Positions 38,136 through 47,559 of a stretch of 64,000 bases of DNA are shown one piece after another. Position 1 is the stretch's first letter. Each line of letters starts with the position of its first letter. The translations under genes were made by a program, and so were the position numbers. The notes under the pieces are model-generated. The model was not told the origin of the DNA. It saw only the letters and a program-made list of their open reading frames with translations, and searched no databases. Source of the stretch: Rheinheimera oceanensis (lineage in GTDB: Bacteria > Pseudomonadota > Gammaproteobacteria > Enterobacterales > Alteromonadaceae); assembly GCF_018831085.1 (NCBI RefSeq), contig NZ_JAGPNM010000008.1, forward strand, positions 84,144-148,143, given 5' to 3'.

Positions 38136-39349
38136 GCTGTGCCTGTCACTTTAGCCAGCACCTGACGGTGCAGTATGGTCAGTTGCTGCTGTTGCTCATC
38201 GCTCAGCATTTCGGTTTGTAGCCGGGTTTGCCATACCTGCTGTGGTGTTAATTCAGATAAACTTTGCTGAACCGGTGCAGTTAAACCAGCCGCCTGGTTA
38301 CTGCGCTGGCGGCGTAAGCGCAGTAACTGCACGGGTAAGCCCTGCAATAATTGCTCAACTCTTTGTTGTAAATCTGTCAGATAGGCATCCGTTTCACTGA
38401 TCACCAGCTCCAGCCACAAGGTACTGCCGTCAGAAATACCCTGCAGCACCTGCTGCACTTTTACCGGCACATCGGCCAGATTGGCTTTAATACTGCACAA
38501 AGGCTGAAAGCAAGGCACCGGCAGGCTGGTAACGGTTTTTTCTGCTTCGTTAAATTCCAGTAGCCACAACTGCTTTTGTGCTTTGGCTTCATCAAAGCTC
38601 AGTGCTATCGGCGAGCCGCTGTAACGGATGTCGGTAGCAGCTTTTAACTGCTGGCTCTGATGAATATGGCCAAGCGCAATATAATCGGCCGGCGGGAATG
38701 CATCCGCTGGGAAGGCTTCCAGCGTACCGATGTAAATATCACGCACCGATTCTGAGGTGCTAACACCCACGGTGGTCAGGTGCCCGGTCATGATAATGGG
38801 CAACTGCAGCTGCTGCTCAGTATTGTATTGTTGCGCCAGTGCATAGAGCTGCTGATAATGCTGTGCTATGGCTTGTTGCAGGCTAAGTTGTTTGTCACGG
38901 GCGCTTTGGCCGCTGTGGCTTTGCAATAGATCGCGTGCGCGCAAAAAAGGTATGGCGCACAACAACGCAGCAGGTTGTTTTTGCTGATTATGCAGCACAA
39001 CCAACTGCCGGGCCAAATCATCGCTGCTGCTGGCAAATACCCTGGTGTTTAAATACTGCAGCAGGTTTTTGCTTTCATTCAGCACTGCAGCAGCATCATG
39101 GTTACCTCCCAGAATAACCAGCTGACAACCGCTGCCCTGCAGCTCAACAATAAACTGGTTATAGAGTTCACGGGCATAACTGGGCGGCGTGGCGGTGTCA
39201 AAAATGTCACCTGCGACGATAATGGCATCAATATTGAGCTCAGTTACCTGTTGTACCAGCCAGGCTAAAAACGCCTGATGTTCGGCTAACCTGCTGCGGC
39301 CTATAAAGTGCTGGCCCAGATGCCAGTCGGAAGTGTGCAGAATACGCAT
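38132..39349 (-). CDS. sbcD: Exonuclease subunit SbcD (Mre11-like nuclease)
   Basis: 405 residues, calcineurin-like Mn2+ nuclease partner of SbcC. The five metal motifs are visible: HTSDWHLGQ (about 5-13), VAGDIFD (about 45-51), LGGNHD (about 81-86), MTGHLTTVG and ALGHIHQSQ. First gene of the sbcDC operon. Start ATG 39349, within a short gap behind a terminator. Confidence 0.95.
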   Translation of the reverse strand: MRILHTSDWHLGQHFIGRSRLAEHQAFLAWLVQQVTELNIDAIIVAGDIFDTATPPSYARELYNQFIVELQGSGCQLVILGGNHDAAAVLNESKNLLQYLNTRVFASSSDDLARQLVVLHNQQKQPAALLCAIPFLRARDLLQSHSGQSARDKQLSLQQAIAQHYQQLYALAQQYNTEQQLQLPIIMTGHLTTVGVSTSESVRDIYIGTLEAFPADAFPPADYIALGHIHQSQQLKAATDIRYSGSPIALSFDEAKAQKQLWLLEFNEAEKTVTSLPVPCFQPLCSIKANLADVPVKVQQVLQGISDGSTLWLELVISETDAYLTDLQQRVEQLLQGLPVQLLRLRRQRSNQAAGLTAPVQQSLSELTPQQVWQTRLQTEMLSDEQQQQLTILHRQVLAKVTGTA

Positions 39350-39407
39350 AGCGGAAAAACGCCGGGGAAATCATTGGCAAAGCATACCGGATACTGTACC
39401 AGACAGC

Positions 39408-39445
39408 AAAAGCCGATCTGGCCTGCAGGCTCAGATCGGCTTTTT
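39408..39445. terminator. Bidirectional terminator between sbcD and the BON gene
   Basis: AGCCGATCTG (39411-39420) pairs perfectly with CAGATCGGCT (39432-39441) over an 11-base loop. Leftward it runs into TTTT and it stands 20 bases after the BON gene's stop; rightward TTTTT follows. Confidence 0.85.
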
Positions 39446-39464
39446 ATTTACTGCTGCAAATGTA

Positions 39465-40004
39465 CTAGCGGGCAACCTGCAGTTTGTCGATTACACGACT
39501 AACATCAGAGGTGTTCTTCGCAATGGCTACCGCCAAATCTTTTTCAGCGTCAGAATCTACTTCACCGTGCAATGTAACCACGCCGTTATCAGCGTCTACA
39601 TTGATAGAAGTGCCACTGACTTCTGATTCAAATAACAAACGGGTTTTAACTACCGTAGCAATTTTAGCGTCTTTCAGGGCGCTACCGTCTTTACTGCCAG
39701 CGGTTTGACCAGAATTAACTACTGTCAGCTGGTTATCTACACCAGTTACGCCATCCAGATTTTCAATCAGCTCTTCCGCTAAGGCTTTATCTACGTCACT
39801 TTTTACTTTACCGGTTAAAGTAACTTTACCGTTTTTAACGTCAGTATTAATATCAAACGAATTCAGATTGCCGTTTAACAGTAATGTTGTTTCGGCCTTT
39901 CCGTCAATCCACGCATCTTTGGCACCGTCTTTCCAGTCATTTGCCGCTACTGTTGCGGTGGTGAATGCCAGAGCCATCGTCATTGCTAAAGTTGTACGTT
40001 TCAT
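39465..40004 (-). CDS. Periplasmic BON-domain protein (OsmY-like)
   Basis: 179 residues with a Sec signal (MKRTTLAMTMALAFTTATVA) and two BON domains (about 45-105 and 115-179), each with a beta-alpha-beta pattern of VKNGKVTLTGKVKSDVDKALAEEL and ADNGVVTLHGEVDSDAEKDLA. OsmY-type proteins guard the periplasm against osmotic and protein-folding stress. AAGGAG stands 9 bases before the ATG; the frame is open to 40067. A sigma-54 type promoter precedes it. Confidence 0.9.
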   Translation of the reverse strand: MKRTTLAMTMALAFTTATVAANDWKDGAKDAWIDGKAETTLLLNGNLNSFDINTDVKNGKVTLTGKVKSDVDKALAEELIENLDGVTGVDNQLTVVNSGQTAGSKDGSALKDAKIATVVKTRLLFESEVSGTSINVDADNGVVTLHGEVDSDAEKDLAVAIAKNTSDVSRVIDKLQVAR

Positions 40005-40040
40005 GTTGTCGCTCCTTTTTGTTGAGACGATATAACTAAT

Positions 40041-40055
40041 GCTAGTTTGATGCCA
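40041..40055 (-). promoter_or_regulatory. Sigma-54 type promoter of the BON gene
   Basis: Read leftward: TGGCATCAAACTAGC, with GG at -24, GC at -12 and the exact spacing of the consensus TGGCAC-N5-TTGC; two changes (C to T at position 6, T to A at position 13). The -12 element is about 37 bases before the start codon. A sigma-54 activator gene lies less than 1 kb away. Confidence 0.55.
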
Positions 40056-40105
40056 ACAATTAAGCATATGTTTTATATTGAAATTATTTTACCATTCATA
40101 CTATG

Positions 40106-40603
40106 TTAATTTTTTGTTTGTAGATTTTGCCTGCTAACCGGTAAAACTTGCAGCAATGGTTGTAACTGATCGCTGGCCATTTGCAATGCCGCAGATAAGT
40201 GCGCCAGCGTTACTTTAGTTCTGCGGTTGTGCACTGCCCGGATCAATTGCTTTAATGCGTGTAGTTGTTGCAGCAATAAACCGGCCAGTTCAGTCAGCAC
40301 AGATTGCACCACCGGCTGACTATGCAACGCTGCGTGCTGGTGCAGGTACCAAAACTGCACAGCGGCCAACTCACTGCTGTAATCCTGTGGTATGCCCTGC
40401 TGTTTTGCTGTTGCAGGTAGCTGCTGTGCGGTTGCTTCATGCATGTTTGACAGTTCACGAAATTTATAACGCAGATTGCTGTCGGTGACTTGTTGCGCTG
40501 CCTGGTGGAAGAATTGTTGTGCTGCAACACAAACAGCATAAACGCCAGATAAAATTCTTTCTTCTTCTGCGTATTCTGACTTTGCTGAACCTGCATACTG
40601 CAT
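40106..40603 (-). CDS. Ferritin-like helical protein (DUF2383-type)
   Basis: 165 residues, all-helical. The first half, VYAVCVAAQQFFHQAAQQVTDSNLRYKFRELSNMHEATAQQLPATAKQQG, resembles PA2169/DUF2383 ferritin-like proteins of stress responses; the second half has a Q/L/H-rich helix. The metal-site residues of true ferritins are not clear. The ATG at 40603 has a strong ribosome site (AGGAGG, 7 bases before). Divergent from the sigma-54 activator. Family call moderate. Confidence 0.65.
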   Translation of the reverse strand: MQYAGSAKSEYAEEERILSGVYAVCVAAQQFFHQAAQQVTDSNLRYKFRELSNMHEATAQQLPATAKQQGIPQDYSSELAAVQFWYLHQHAALHSQPVVQSVLTELAGLLLQQLHALKQLIRAVHNRRTKVTLAHLSAALQMASDQLQPLLQVLPVSRQNLQTKN

Positions 40604-40798
40604 AAGGGTACCTCCTGTGCGGTTTTAGCGGTCACAGTTCATATTCAATTCATATACCAAGGTTTAATGTAATGATTCAGCTAATTATTTTCTGCATACA
40701 CCATCTCGCCGTAATAAAGACTGGTAAGTTTTACCCATCCACATTGTTAAAGTTACAGTGCTGGCTTAGAGTTATATATCGCAACTGAGATCTGACAG

Positions 40799-42145
40799 AT
40801 GACACAACCACGTTTATTTCTGCATGTGCAGGACAGCGGACTAGCCACCCAGCTACTACAGTCTCCCGCTGTGCGCCGCTTCGTGGTAGTAAGAAGCAGC
40901 GATTCTGCCCCCTGGTCTGAGCAATTACAGCAGCAACCTTGTGAACTGGCGTTTATTCAGGCAGATAAACACAGCCAGGCCGACTATCAACGGCTACTTA
41001 ATAGTAAATTACTGACAGAAATCGACTTTATTGTCGTTAGCGACGGCAGCCCCGATCCGGTACTGGATCAGATGATGCGCAGCGGGGCCGGTTATCATTT
41101 TCGCCAACCTTTGGATATGGCCTGTATTCTCGATATTTTGCAGGATTTTTACGAACAGCTCAGCACCAGCCGGCAACAGGCAAAAGCCAGTGCCAGTGCA
41201 TTAGATCAGTTCGGCTTGCTGGTGGGGTCCTCGCGCTCTATGCTCAAACTATACCGCACTTTACGTAAAGTAGCGGTAACGGAAGCTAACGTCCTGATCA
41301 CTGGCGAGAGTGGTGCAGGTAAAGAGTTAGTTGCCAACACATTACACTTAGCAAGTTACCGTGCCGAGCAGCCTTTTGTAGCTGTTAACTGTGGTGCACT
41401 AAGCCCCGAGCTGGTAGACAGCGAATTGTTTGGCCATAACAAAGGGGCTTTTACCGGCGCCCTGCGCGAGCATAAAGGGGTGTTTACCCAGGCAGAAGGT
41501 GGCACCCTGTTTCTGGATGAAATAACGGAAATGCCGCTGGATCAGCAAGTTAAGCTATTAAGGGTACTGGAAAGTGGTGAGTACCGCCCGGTGGGCAGTG
41601 ACAAAGTATGCCAGGCTAACGTGCGTATTGTGGCGGCAACAAACCGCGATCCGCAACAAGCTATTGCAGAAGGCGCACTGCGGGAAGATTTGTATTTCCG
41701 CCTGGCACAATTTCCGGTACATGTACCGCCACTGCGTGACCGCGGCGATGATATTTGCGGTTTGGCGCAACATTTTCTGGCTTACCGTAATGCCAAAGAG
41801 CAGCAGCAAAAAGAGCTGGCCGCTGAAACATTACACCTGATAGCCCAGCACACCTGGCCTGGCAATGTACGCGAATTAAAACATGCAATAGAGCGGGCTT
41901 ATATTCTGGCAGATAAACAAATTTTACCCGAACATTTGCTGTTAGAAACACTTACAGATGATTCCGATGAGCAGTGCCTGACAGAGGTGCCCTGCGGTGT
42001 ATCACTGGAAGAGTTGGAGAAAGCCGCGATTTTAAATACGCTGGAACAAAATGCCGGTAATAAAACCGATACCGCGCAACAGTTGGGGATCAGTGTGAAA
42101 ACGCTGTACAACAAACTGGAAAAGTATCAACAAACTGAACAGTAG
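40799..42145 (+). CDS. Sigma-54 dependent activator with degenerate receiver domain
   Basis: 448 residues: an N-terminal receiver-like domain (1-125), an AAA+ domain (about 140-380) and a Fis-type DNA-binding domain (about 405-448; [20 protein letters not shown]). The AAA+ part has Walker A GESGAGKE, the GAFTGA loop that touches sigma-54, Walker [11 protein letters not shown], and the R-finger region REDLYFRL. The receiver-like part lacks its acidic pocket (LFLHVQDSG instead of a DD pair), the phosphoacceptor Asp (ELAFIQADK in the DLVLLD position) and the lysine (HFRQP instead of K-P), so phosphorylation is unlikely. Close to VpsR-type regulators in build. Confidence 0.88.
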   Translation: MTQPRLFLHVQDSGLATQLLQSPAVRRFVVVRSSDSAPWSEQLQQQPCELAFIQADKHSQADYQRLLNSKLLTEIDFIVVSDGSPDPVLDQMMRSGAGYHFRQPLDMACILDILQDFYEQLSTSRQQAKASASALDQFGLLVGSSRSMLKLYRTLRKVAVTEANVLITGESGAGKELVANTLHLASYRAEQPFVAVNCGALSPELVDSELFGHNKGAFTGALREHKGVFTQAEGGTLFLDEITEMPLDQQVKLLRVLESGEYRPVGSDKVCQANVRIVAATNRDPQQAIAEGALREDLYFRLAQFPVHVPPLRDRGDDICGLAQHFLAYRNAKEQQQKELAAETLHLIAQHTWPGNVRELKHAIERAYILADKQILPEHLLLETLTDDSDEQCLTEVPCGVSLEELEKAAILNTLEQNAGNKTDTAQQLGISVKTLYNKLEKYQQTEQ

Positions 42146-42150
42146 GCACC

Positions 42151-43800
42151 TCAGCCAGTTCCCTGTTGGCTGTCAGCCAACATTACCTGTAATGACGCCG
42201 GAACAACACTGATATCCAATACGGTGTCGCTGTATAGCTCACCGTCGATAACATACTGCAGCTGTTGTCCGTCTTGCCGGCGAATTTGTACCCGCCGGGC
42301 ACTACAGTGCTGACTAACCGCATTAAGACTGATGTTAGTTAAGCCTGCCAGCGCCAGCTCTGCCAGGCCCAGTACCGCGTTGTTGTCGGCCTGATTGGCG
42401 TGGTCGGCCGTAAGCCAGGTAATATCCAGTTTGCCATCAGTTAAATCAGGCGCACCGTGCCCCTGGGCCAGTAACGTTGTCAGTGGCGCCGCGTTGGCTA
42501 TTACCAGACTGGCGGTATCTAACGCTTGTTCGGGCTGAGCATCAAATTGCACCAACAGCTGCTGAATATGATTCGCCTGTACCGCCTGCCATAAACCATT
42601 CAGGTACGCCAGTTGGCCCAGCTGGTCTTTGCTGCTGCGGTCAGCCGCTTCAATCATTTGCTGTTCAAAGCCCACGCCGGCTAACAGCAACATTAATTTA
42701 TCGTTGCAGCGTGCCGTATCTATGGCGCGGCTCTGGCCTTCAATAATATTCAGACAAGCAGAACGCAACGGCATTAACTTAGAACTTATGCCCCATAGCG
42801 CATGACTAAGAGCGTTAGTGGTACCCAGAGGAATAATGCCTAAACGGATCTCAGTGCCAACCAGCACCGAAGCAACCTCGGTAACCGTGCCGTCACCACC
42901 GCAAGCAATAACCATAGTGCAACCAGCCTGCTTTGCCTGCTGTGCCAGTTGCCGCGCTGTGCAGTTCTCGCTGCTAGCATGCAGGCTTAGCCGCATAAAA
43001 GGCGAGAGTAAATCAACAACCTCAGCTTCGGCATCTGCCCACTTACCTCCACCGGCAGCGGGATTAGCAATTAACCATACCGGCTGCTGGCCTTGCTCAG
43101 TGTAACTGTCGGTAAATTTCCGCAGCGCCGTCAGCTGATGTTTATTAAGCCGGGCCGTATGCCTTACCTGCCGGATCAGTGCTACCGCTTTATCGGCACT
43201 GCGGCTGTTATGCCGGCTAAGTAAAAAGGCAGCCAGTACCAGCACCGAACGGCCACGCCCCAGCGCACAGTGCACCAGCACTTTACGGCCCTCAAGCCGT
43301 TGCCGTTGTAGCCAGTTTACTGCCTGCTGCAGTTGGGTATGGCTGGGGCTGGCGTGGTCCAACACCGGAATATTCAGATAGCTGATGTCATCTGACTGAC
43401 TTAACCCGTCCAGCGCGGCAAATTCGGCAGTGACATCCAGTACAGCGGTTATTTGCTCAGCGTGTAACTGCTCCATATCGGCGGCGGTTAAACGGGCTCC
43501 AAGATATAACCCACCACTAACCCGCTGTATTGGTGGTACTTTATCCCGGCGCCTGGCCAGCACGTTATAAAGATTGGCACTAAACAAGAAAGGAATAAAT
43601 AACCAGCGGCTGTACCAGGGCAAGCTGCCATTACCGCGTTTACGAAATACTGTTGCAGTATTTAACCAGTAAGCAGAACTGACCACCAGAAACGACAGCG
43701 CAGCCCAGGCTAAAACCAGTTGGAACAGCAGGTAGGATGCAAACCAGCTGGCTACAGCCAACAGTAATGCCAGCAACACATAGTACAGAGCAATATTCAT
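42151..43800 (-). CDS. Fusion of dual-specificity phosphatase and diacylglycerol/sphingosine kinase-like domain
   Basis: 549 residues. Two or three membrane helices at the N-terminus (about 5-50), then a tyrosine/dual-specificity phosphatase domain (about 80-235) with the active site VHCALGRGRS (cysteine near 180), then a lipid-kinase domain (about 245-545) with NPAAGGGKW, the GGDGTVTEVASVL nucleotide site and IIPLGTTNALSHAL, as in DgkB/YegS. It could couple lipid phosphorylation with a phosphatase step at the membrane. ATG 43800 is used (CAGGAG upstream, somewhat far); the frame is open to 43848. No partner is in the operon. Confidence 0.85.
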   Translation of the reverse strand: MNIALYYVLLALLLAVASWFASYLLFQLVLAWAALSFLVVSSAYWLNTATVFRKRGNGSLPWYSRWLFIPFLFSANLYNVLARRRDKVPPIQRVSGGLYLGARLTAADMEQLHAEQITAVLDVTAEFAALDGLSQSDDISYLNIPVLDHASPSHTQLQQAVNWLQRQRLEGRKVLVHCALGRGRSVLVLAAFLLSRHNSRSADKAVALIRQVRHTARLNKHQLTALRKFTDSYTEQGQQPVWLIANPAAGGGKWADAEAEVVDLLSPFMRLSLHASSENCTARQLAQQAKQAGCTMVIACGGDGTVTEVASVLVGTEIRLGIIPLGTTNALSHALWGISSKLMPLRSACLNIIEGQSRAIDTARCNDKLMLLLAGVGFEQQMIEAADRSSKDQLGQLAYLNGLWQAVQANHIQQLLVQFDAQPEQALDTASLVIANAAPLTTLLAQGHGAPDLTDGKLDITWLTADHANQADNNAVLGLAELALAGLTNISLNAVSQHCSARRVQIRRQDGQQLQYVIDGELYSDTVLDISVVPASLQVMLADSQQGTG

Positions 43801-43835
43801 AGCCGGTTGTACTCCTGACAAAGCTGCCTTCCTGA

Positions 43836-43873
43836 CAAATAAAACCAACGTAGCCGCTCGTGGCGGCTACGTT
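43836..43873 (-). terminator. Terminator of the DUF1328-lipoprotein operon
   Basis: AACGTAGCCGC (43847-43857) pairs perfectly, 11 bp, with 43863-43873. Leftward GGTTTTATTTG follows, a moderate U-tail. It lies just after the lipoprotein gene's stop (43880). Confidence 0.78.
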
Positions 43874-43879
43874 ATATGC

Positions 43880-44074
43880 TTAACAATCTTTGTCTTTAGC
43901 ATCCGCTTTGTCTTTGACATCCTCACATAAGTCTTCCACTTTGTTACCTACGTCAGTAACCACTTCATCAATTTTTTCACCGGCTTCTTCAGCATTATTT
44001 TTTTCACATGCTACGACAGAAAATACCAGTGCTGTTACCAGCATCAAACGGAATAATATGTTAGTTATTGTCAT
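43880..44074 (-). CDS. Small lipoprotein
   Basis: 64 residues: a lipoprotein signal ending LVFSVVAC (cysteine near 23) and a short acidic tail with repeated Asp/Glu/Lys (KIDEVVTDVGNKVEDLCEDVKDKADAKDKDC) ending in cysteine. Similar to the small stress lipoproteins (entericidin-like) of envelope-stress groups. It lies 23 bases after the DUF1328 gene and probably shares its promoter. No further function can be said. Confidence 0.72.
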   Translation of the reverse strand: MTITNILFRLMLVTALVFSVVACEKNNAEEAGEKIDEVVTDVGNKVEDLCEDVKDKADAKDKDC

Positions 44075-44097
44075 ACTGTTTTTCCTCTTTTTACCAC

Positions 44098-44274
44098 TTA
44101 CAACCTTGGCGATTTACCGCGTAAAGCACCTGCTAATAATGAAATAACCAACAGCACAATAAAGATAAAGAAAATAACTTTAGCTATACCTGCAGCTGCA
44201 CCCGCAATACCACCAAAGCCCAGCACAGCGGCAATAAGCGCGATAATCAGAAATGTTAATGCCCAGCCCAACAT
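44098..44274 (-). CDS. DUF1328 membrane protein (YtjA-like)
   Basis: 58 residues with two membrane helices (about 2-22 and 27-50) and a glycine/alanine turn ([14 protein letters not shown]), the DUF1328 signature as in E. coli YtjA, a stress-induced small inner-membrane protein. ATG 44274 has AAGGAGA 6 bases upstream; the frame is open to 44337. Operon with the small lipoprotein, preceded by a sigma-54 type promoter. Confidence 0.88.
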   Translation of the reverse strand: MLGWALTFLIIALIAAVLGFGGIAGAAAGIAKVIFFIFIVLLVISLLAGALRGKSPRL

Positions 44275-44326
44275 AATGTTCTCCTTATGTGCGATATGCA
44301 CAGGGTCAATTGTCAGTAGGAATATA

Positions 44327-44341
44327 GCCAGTAACATGCCA
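44327..44341 (-). promoter_or_regulatory. Sigma-54 type promoter of the DUF1328 operon
   Basis: Read leftward: TGGCATGTTACTGGC, again GG-N10-GC with the consensus spacing; changes are C to T at position 6 and T to G at position 13. Transcription should begin near 44315, about 40 bases before the start codon. Confidence 0.55.
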
Positions 44342-44430
44342 GCTTTTAGAGTGCATGTTATGTTATTGATATTTAATAGTTTAAAGGAAATATGGCAAAA
44401 ACCTAAAACAGCTATATAAACGCCATGCAG

Positions 44431-44455
44431 AAAAATTTACCGGTTGACCGGTAAA
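44431..44455 (-). terminator. Terminator of the RND efflux operon
   Basis: TTTACCGG (44436-44443) pairs with 44448-44455 over TTGA. Leftward it is followed by five U. It lies 36 bases after the last RND gene's stop. Confidence 0.82.
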
Positions 44456-44490
44456 AAAGCCATCGCAGGCTCCGGCTGTCTGGTAACAAC

Positions 44491-47400
44491 CTAACCTGCT
44501 GCAGATGATGCTACATTAGCGCGCACCGGGCTTTTGCGACACTTGCTGATCAGCAGATATACCGCCGGGGTGGTGTAAAGCGTGAGGATCTGGCTTACCA
44601 GTAAACCGCCTACTATGGTAATACCCAGCGGCTGGCGCAGCTCAGAGCCTTCGCCTACCCCCAACAACAATGGTAAAGCACCGAGCAGCGCAGCAAAATT
44701 TGTCATCAAAATAGGCCGCAGCCGCTGCCGGGCAGCCTGCGCAACCGCTTCCTGGGGCGATAACCCCTGGGTGCGCTCAGCTGCCAGAGCAAAATCGACC
44801 AGTAAAATGGCATTTTTCATAACGATGCCAATCAGTAAAAACAGGCCCAGCAGCGCAATTAAGTTAAAATCACTGTTGGTAAGATACAGCGCCAAAAGTG
44901 CACCAAGCCCGGCACAGGGCAAAGTTGACAGTATAGTCAGCGGTTGCAGCAGGCTTTCGTACAATATACCCAGTAACAGATACACCGCTACTATCACGCC
45001 GATAATCAGCCAGGTTTGATCGCTGCTTTTAAACATAGCATTGCGCTGGTTCTCGCCACTTATCGCATGAATGGCTCCGGGCACCATCAGCTCTGCCAGT
45101 GCCTGATCGATGGCCGCTGATGCCTGCTCCATCGTGGTATCCGGCGCCAGGCCGTAGCCGATGTTAACAGAGGCGAACTGGCCGTCGTGCTGCACTCTGT
45201 CATTAACCAGACCATAACGGTAACTGGCAATGGCCGATAGCGGTATTTGCCTGCCATCACTGGTAATAACCTGCAATTGCTGCAACACCTCTGGCTGGGC
45301 GGTGTAGCCGGGCATTAGTTCCATTACGATACGGTACTGGTTTTGCTGATCATATAAGGTGGCAATCTGGCGCTGTGAGAAAGAGTTATTTAGCAAAGTC
45401 GCTACAGTACGCATATCAACACCCAGCCGTTGTGCTGCTTCACGGTCGATATGCAGTTCAATTTGCTGGGCATCTTCGCCGCCCGGCGTGTTCACATCAA
45501 CCAGAGCTGGCAACTCCTGTAGTTTTTCGCCAACTTTTTTGCCCCACTGGCGCAGTAATGCCAGATCGTCGGATAGCAGCTGTACTTCGTAATCGCTGCG
45601 GCTAAAGGGTGAAGACAAGCGGATATCCTGATCAACATTCATAAACAAAATGCCGCCCGGCACTTTAGGGGCATTAGCCCGCAGCCGGTCAACCACAGCG
45701 CGGGCAGATACCTGGCGTTCGGCCAGCGGCTTTAACCGCACCCGCATCCATGAATTACTGACACCACTGGTACCGCCACTGGAGCCGGTAACATCAGCTA
45801 CGGCAGGGTCCTGCAGAACAAACTGACGAAACGCTTCTATTTTGGGCTGCATCATCTGAAATGAAGCACCATCATCGCCGCGCACAAAACCATTCAGCTG
45901 GCCGGTATCCTGCTCTGGCAGCAAGCCAGAGGGTAGTTTGCTGTACAGCCAGCCGCTGGCGGCAAACAGTAACACCAACGCTAATAGCAGCCAGCGATAA
46001 TGGTTCAGGCCAATATCAATGCTGCGCCGGTAACCCTGACCAAAACGGTAAAACAGCCCTTGTTTCTGCTGTACCAGCGGCGCGGCTTTTAACATCAGTG
46101 CCGACATACTGGGCGTAAGAGTTAATGACACCAGCAGCGAAATAACCATTGCGGCCACCAGCGTAATGGAGAATTCGCGAAACAGCCGCTCTACCAGGCC
46201 ACCCATAAATAAAATGGACAGAAAAATAACTATCAGGGCCAGGTTCATTGCCAGCAGGGTAAAACCTACCTCTGCCACGCCCTGCCTGGCAGCTTGCAAC
46301 GGCGACAAACCACGCTCTATATGGCGCTTAATGTTTTCCACCACCACGATGGCATCATCCACCACCAGGCCGGTAGCAACAATCAGTGCCATTACCGATA
46401 AGTTATTCAGTGAAAAACCGCACAGGTACATTACGCTAAAAGCGCCAATCAGCGATATGGGTATGGTGAGGCTGGGGATCAGCGCCGTGCGTAAACTGCC
46501 AAGAAATGCCCAAACCACCAGCACTACCAGCACAGCAGCGATCAGCAGGCTAACCTGCGCTTCTGCCAGCGTAGCGCGGATCACCGGGCTGCGGTCCATC
46601 ACTACGGCTAAATCTGCTCCGGCCGGGGTAAGCGCCTGCAACAACGGCAACTGCTGATAAATAGCGTCAATCGTTTCGACAATATTGGCACCGGTACGCC
46701 GGCTGACCAGCAGGATCACCGCATCTTTATCATTGTGAAAACCGGCGCTGTAACGGTTTTCGGTGGAATCTGTTACCAGCGCCACATCTGACAGCCGGAT
46801 TGGCGCACCGTTAATGTATTTAATAATCAGGCTTTGGTAGTCGGCGGCCTGGCGTAAGGTTTCACTGGTGGCCAGTTGCCAGCGATGGCTATCGCTTTCC
46901 AGTACGCCAAGCGGTACTGAAGCATTAACACTGCTGATGGCGGCCCGCACATCATCCAGCGCCACGCCATAGTGCGCCAGCATGCCGGGGTTAAGCTGTA
47001 CCCGCACCGCAGGCAACGAGGAGCCACTTACCTCTACCTCACCTACGCCGGTAATTTGTGCCAGTTTTTGTGCCAGCACGGTAGAAGCGTTGTCATACAA
47101 CACACTGCCGGCCAGATGGCCTGAGCTTAGCGCCAGCGCCATTATCGGTGCCTGCGACGGGTTAAACTTGCGATACACCGGGTTACCCGGCATACCCGCG
47201 GGTAACTGGCCACGGGCTGCGTTAATAGCCGCCTGCACTTCGCGGGCGGCATCATCAACATTGCGCTGTAATTCAAATTCCAGCCGCACCTGAGTAGAGC
47301 CCTGACTGCTGGACGAACTGATACGCCGGATACCGGAAATACTGCCCAGTGCGCGTTCCAGTGGCGTGGCCACTGTTGCCGCCATGCTTTCCGGGCTGGC

Positions 47401-47559
47401 GCCTGGCAAACTGGCAGTAACAACGATCATCGGAAAATCAATAGCAGGTAACGGCGACACCGGTAATAAACGCCAGCTTAATAAACCCAGCAGTAAAATG
47501 GCACTGGCCAGTAATGAGCTGGCTACCGGCCGCTGAATAAAGGGCTGCGCCAGATTCAT
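44491..47559 (-). CDS. RND multidrug efflux pump subunit, MdtC-like
   Basis: 1022 residues of the AcrB/MdtBC (HAE1) family: twelve membrane helices with two large periplasmic loops, the transmembrane acidic pair in [22 protein letters not shown] (about 390-411) and the second half [21 protein letters not shown] (about 915-935). It exports drugs or bile-salt-like compounds using the proton gradient, presumably as an MdtB2-MdtC-type heterotrimer with the upstream gene. Overlaps that gene by 4 bases. Nearest to MdtC of E. coli by order and length. Confidence 0.88.
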   Translation of the reverse strand: MNLAQPFIQRPVASSLLASAILLLGLLSWRLLPVSPLPAIDFPMIVVTASLPGASPESMAATVATPLERALGSISGIRRISSSSSQGSTQVRLEFELQRNVDDAAREVQAAINAARGQLPAGMPGNPVYRKFNPSQAPIMALALSSGHLAGSVLYDNASTVLAQKLAQITGVGEVEVSGSSLPAVRVQLNPGMLAHYGVALDDVRAAISSVNASVPLGVLESDSHRWQLATSETLRQAADYQSLIIKYINGAPIRLSDVALVTDSTENRYSAGFHNDKDAVILLVSRRTGANIVETIDAIYQQLPLLQALTPAGADLAVVMDRSPVIRATLAEAQVSLLIAAVLVVLVVWAFLGSLRTALIPSLTIPISLIGAFSVMYLCGFSLNNLSVMALIVATGLVVDDAIVVVENIKRHIERGLSPLQAARQGVAEVGFTLLAMNLALIVIFLSILFMGGLVERLFREFSITLVAAMVISLLVSLTLTPSMSALMLKAAPLVQQKQGLFYRFGQGYRRSIDIGLNHYRWLLLALVLLFAASGWLYSKLPSGLLPEQDTGQLNGFVRGDDGASFQMMQPKIEAFRQFVLQDPAVADVTGSSGGTSGVSNSWMRVRLKPLAERQVSARAVVDRLRANAPKVPGGILFMNVDQDIRLSSPFSRSDYEVQLLSDDLALLRQWGKKVGEKLQELPALVDVNTPGGEDAQQIELHIDREAAQRLGVDMRTVATLLNNSFSQRQIATLYDQQNQYRIVMELMPGYTAQPEVLQQLQVITSDGRQIPLSAIASYRYGLVNDRVQHDGQFASVNIGYGLAPDTTMEQASAAIDQALAELMVPGAIHAISGENQRNAMFKSSDQTWLIIGVIVAVYLLLGILYESLLQPLTILSTLPCAGLGALLALYLTNSDFNLIALLGLFLLIGIVMKNAILLVDFALAAERTQGLSPQEAVAQAARQRLRPILMTNFAALLGALPLLLGVGEGSELRQPLGITIVGGLLVSQILTLYTTPAVYLLISKCRKSPVRANVASSAAG

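Noticed and set aside
44327..44341. Repeat pair GCCA-N7-GCCA as a direct-repeat operator
   Set aside because: Better explained by the sigma-54 -24/-12 spacing on the leftward strand.
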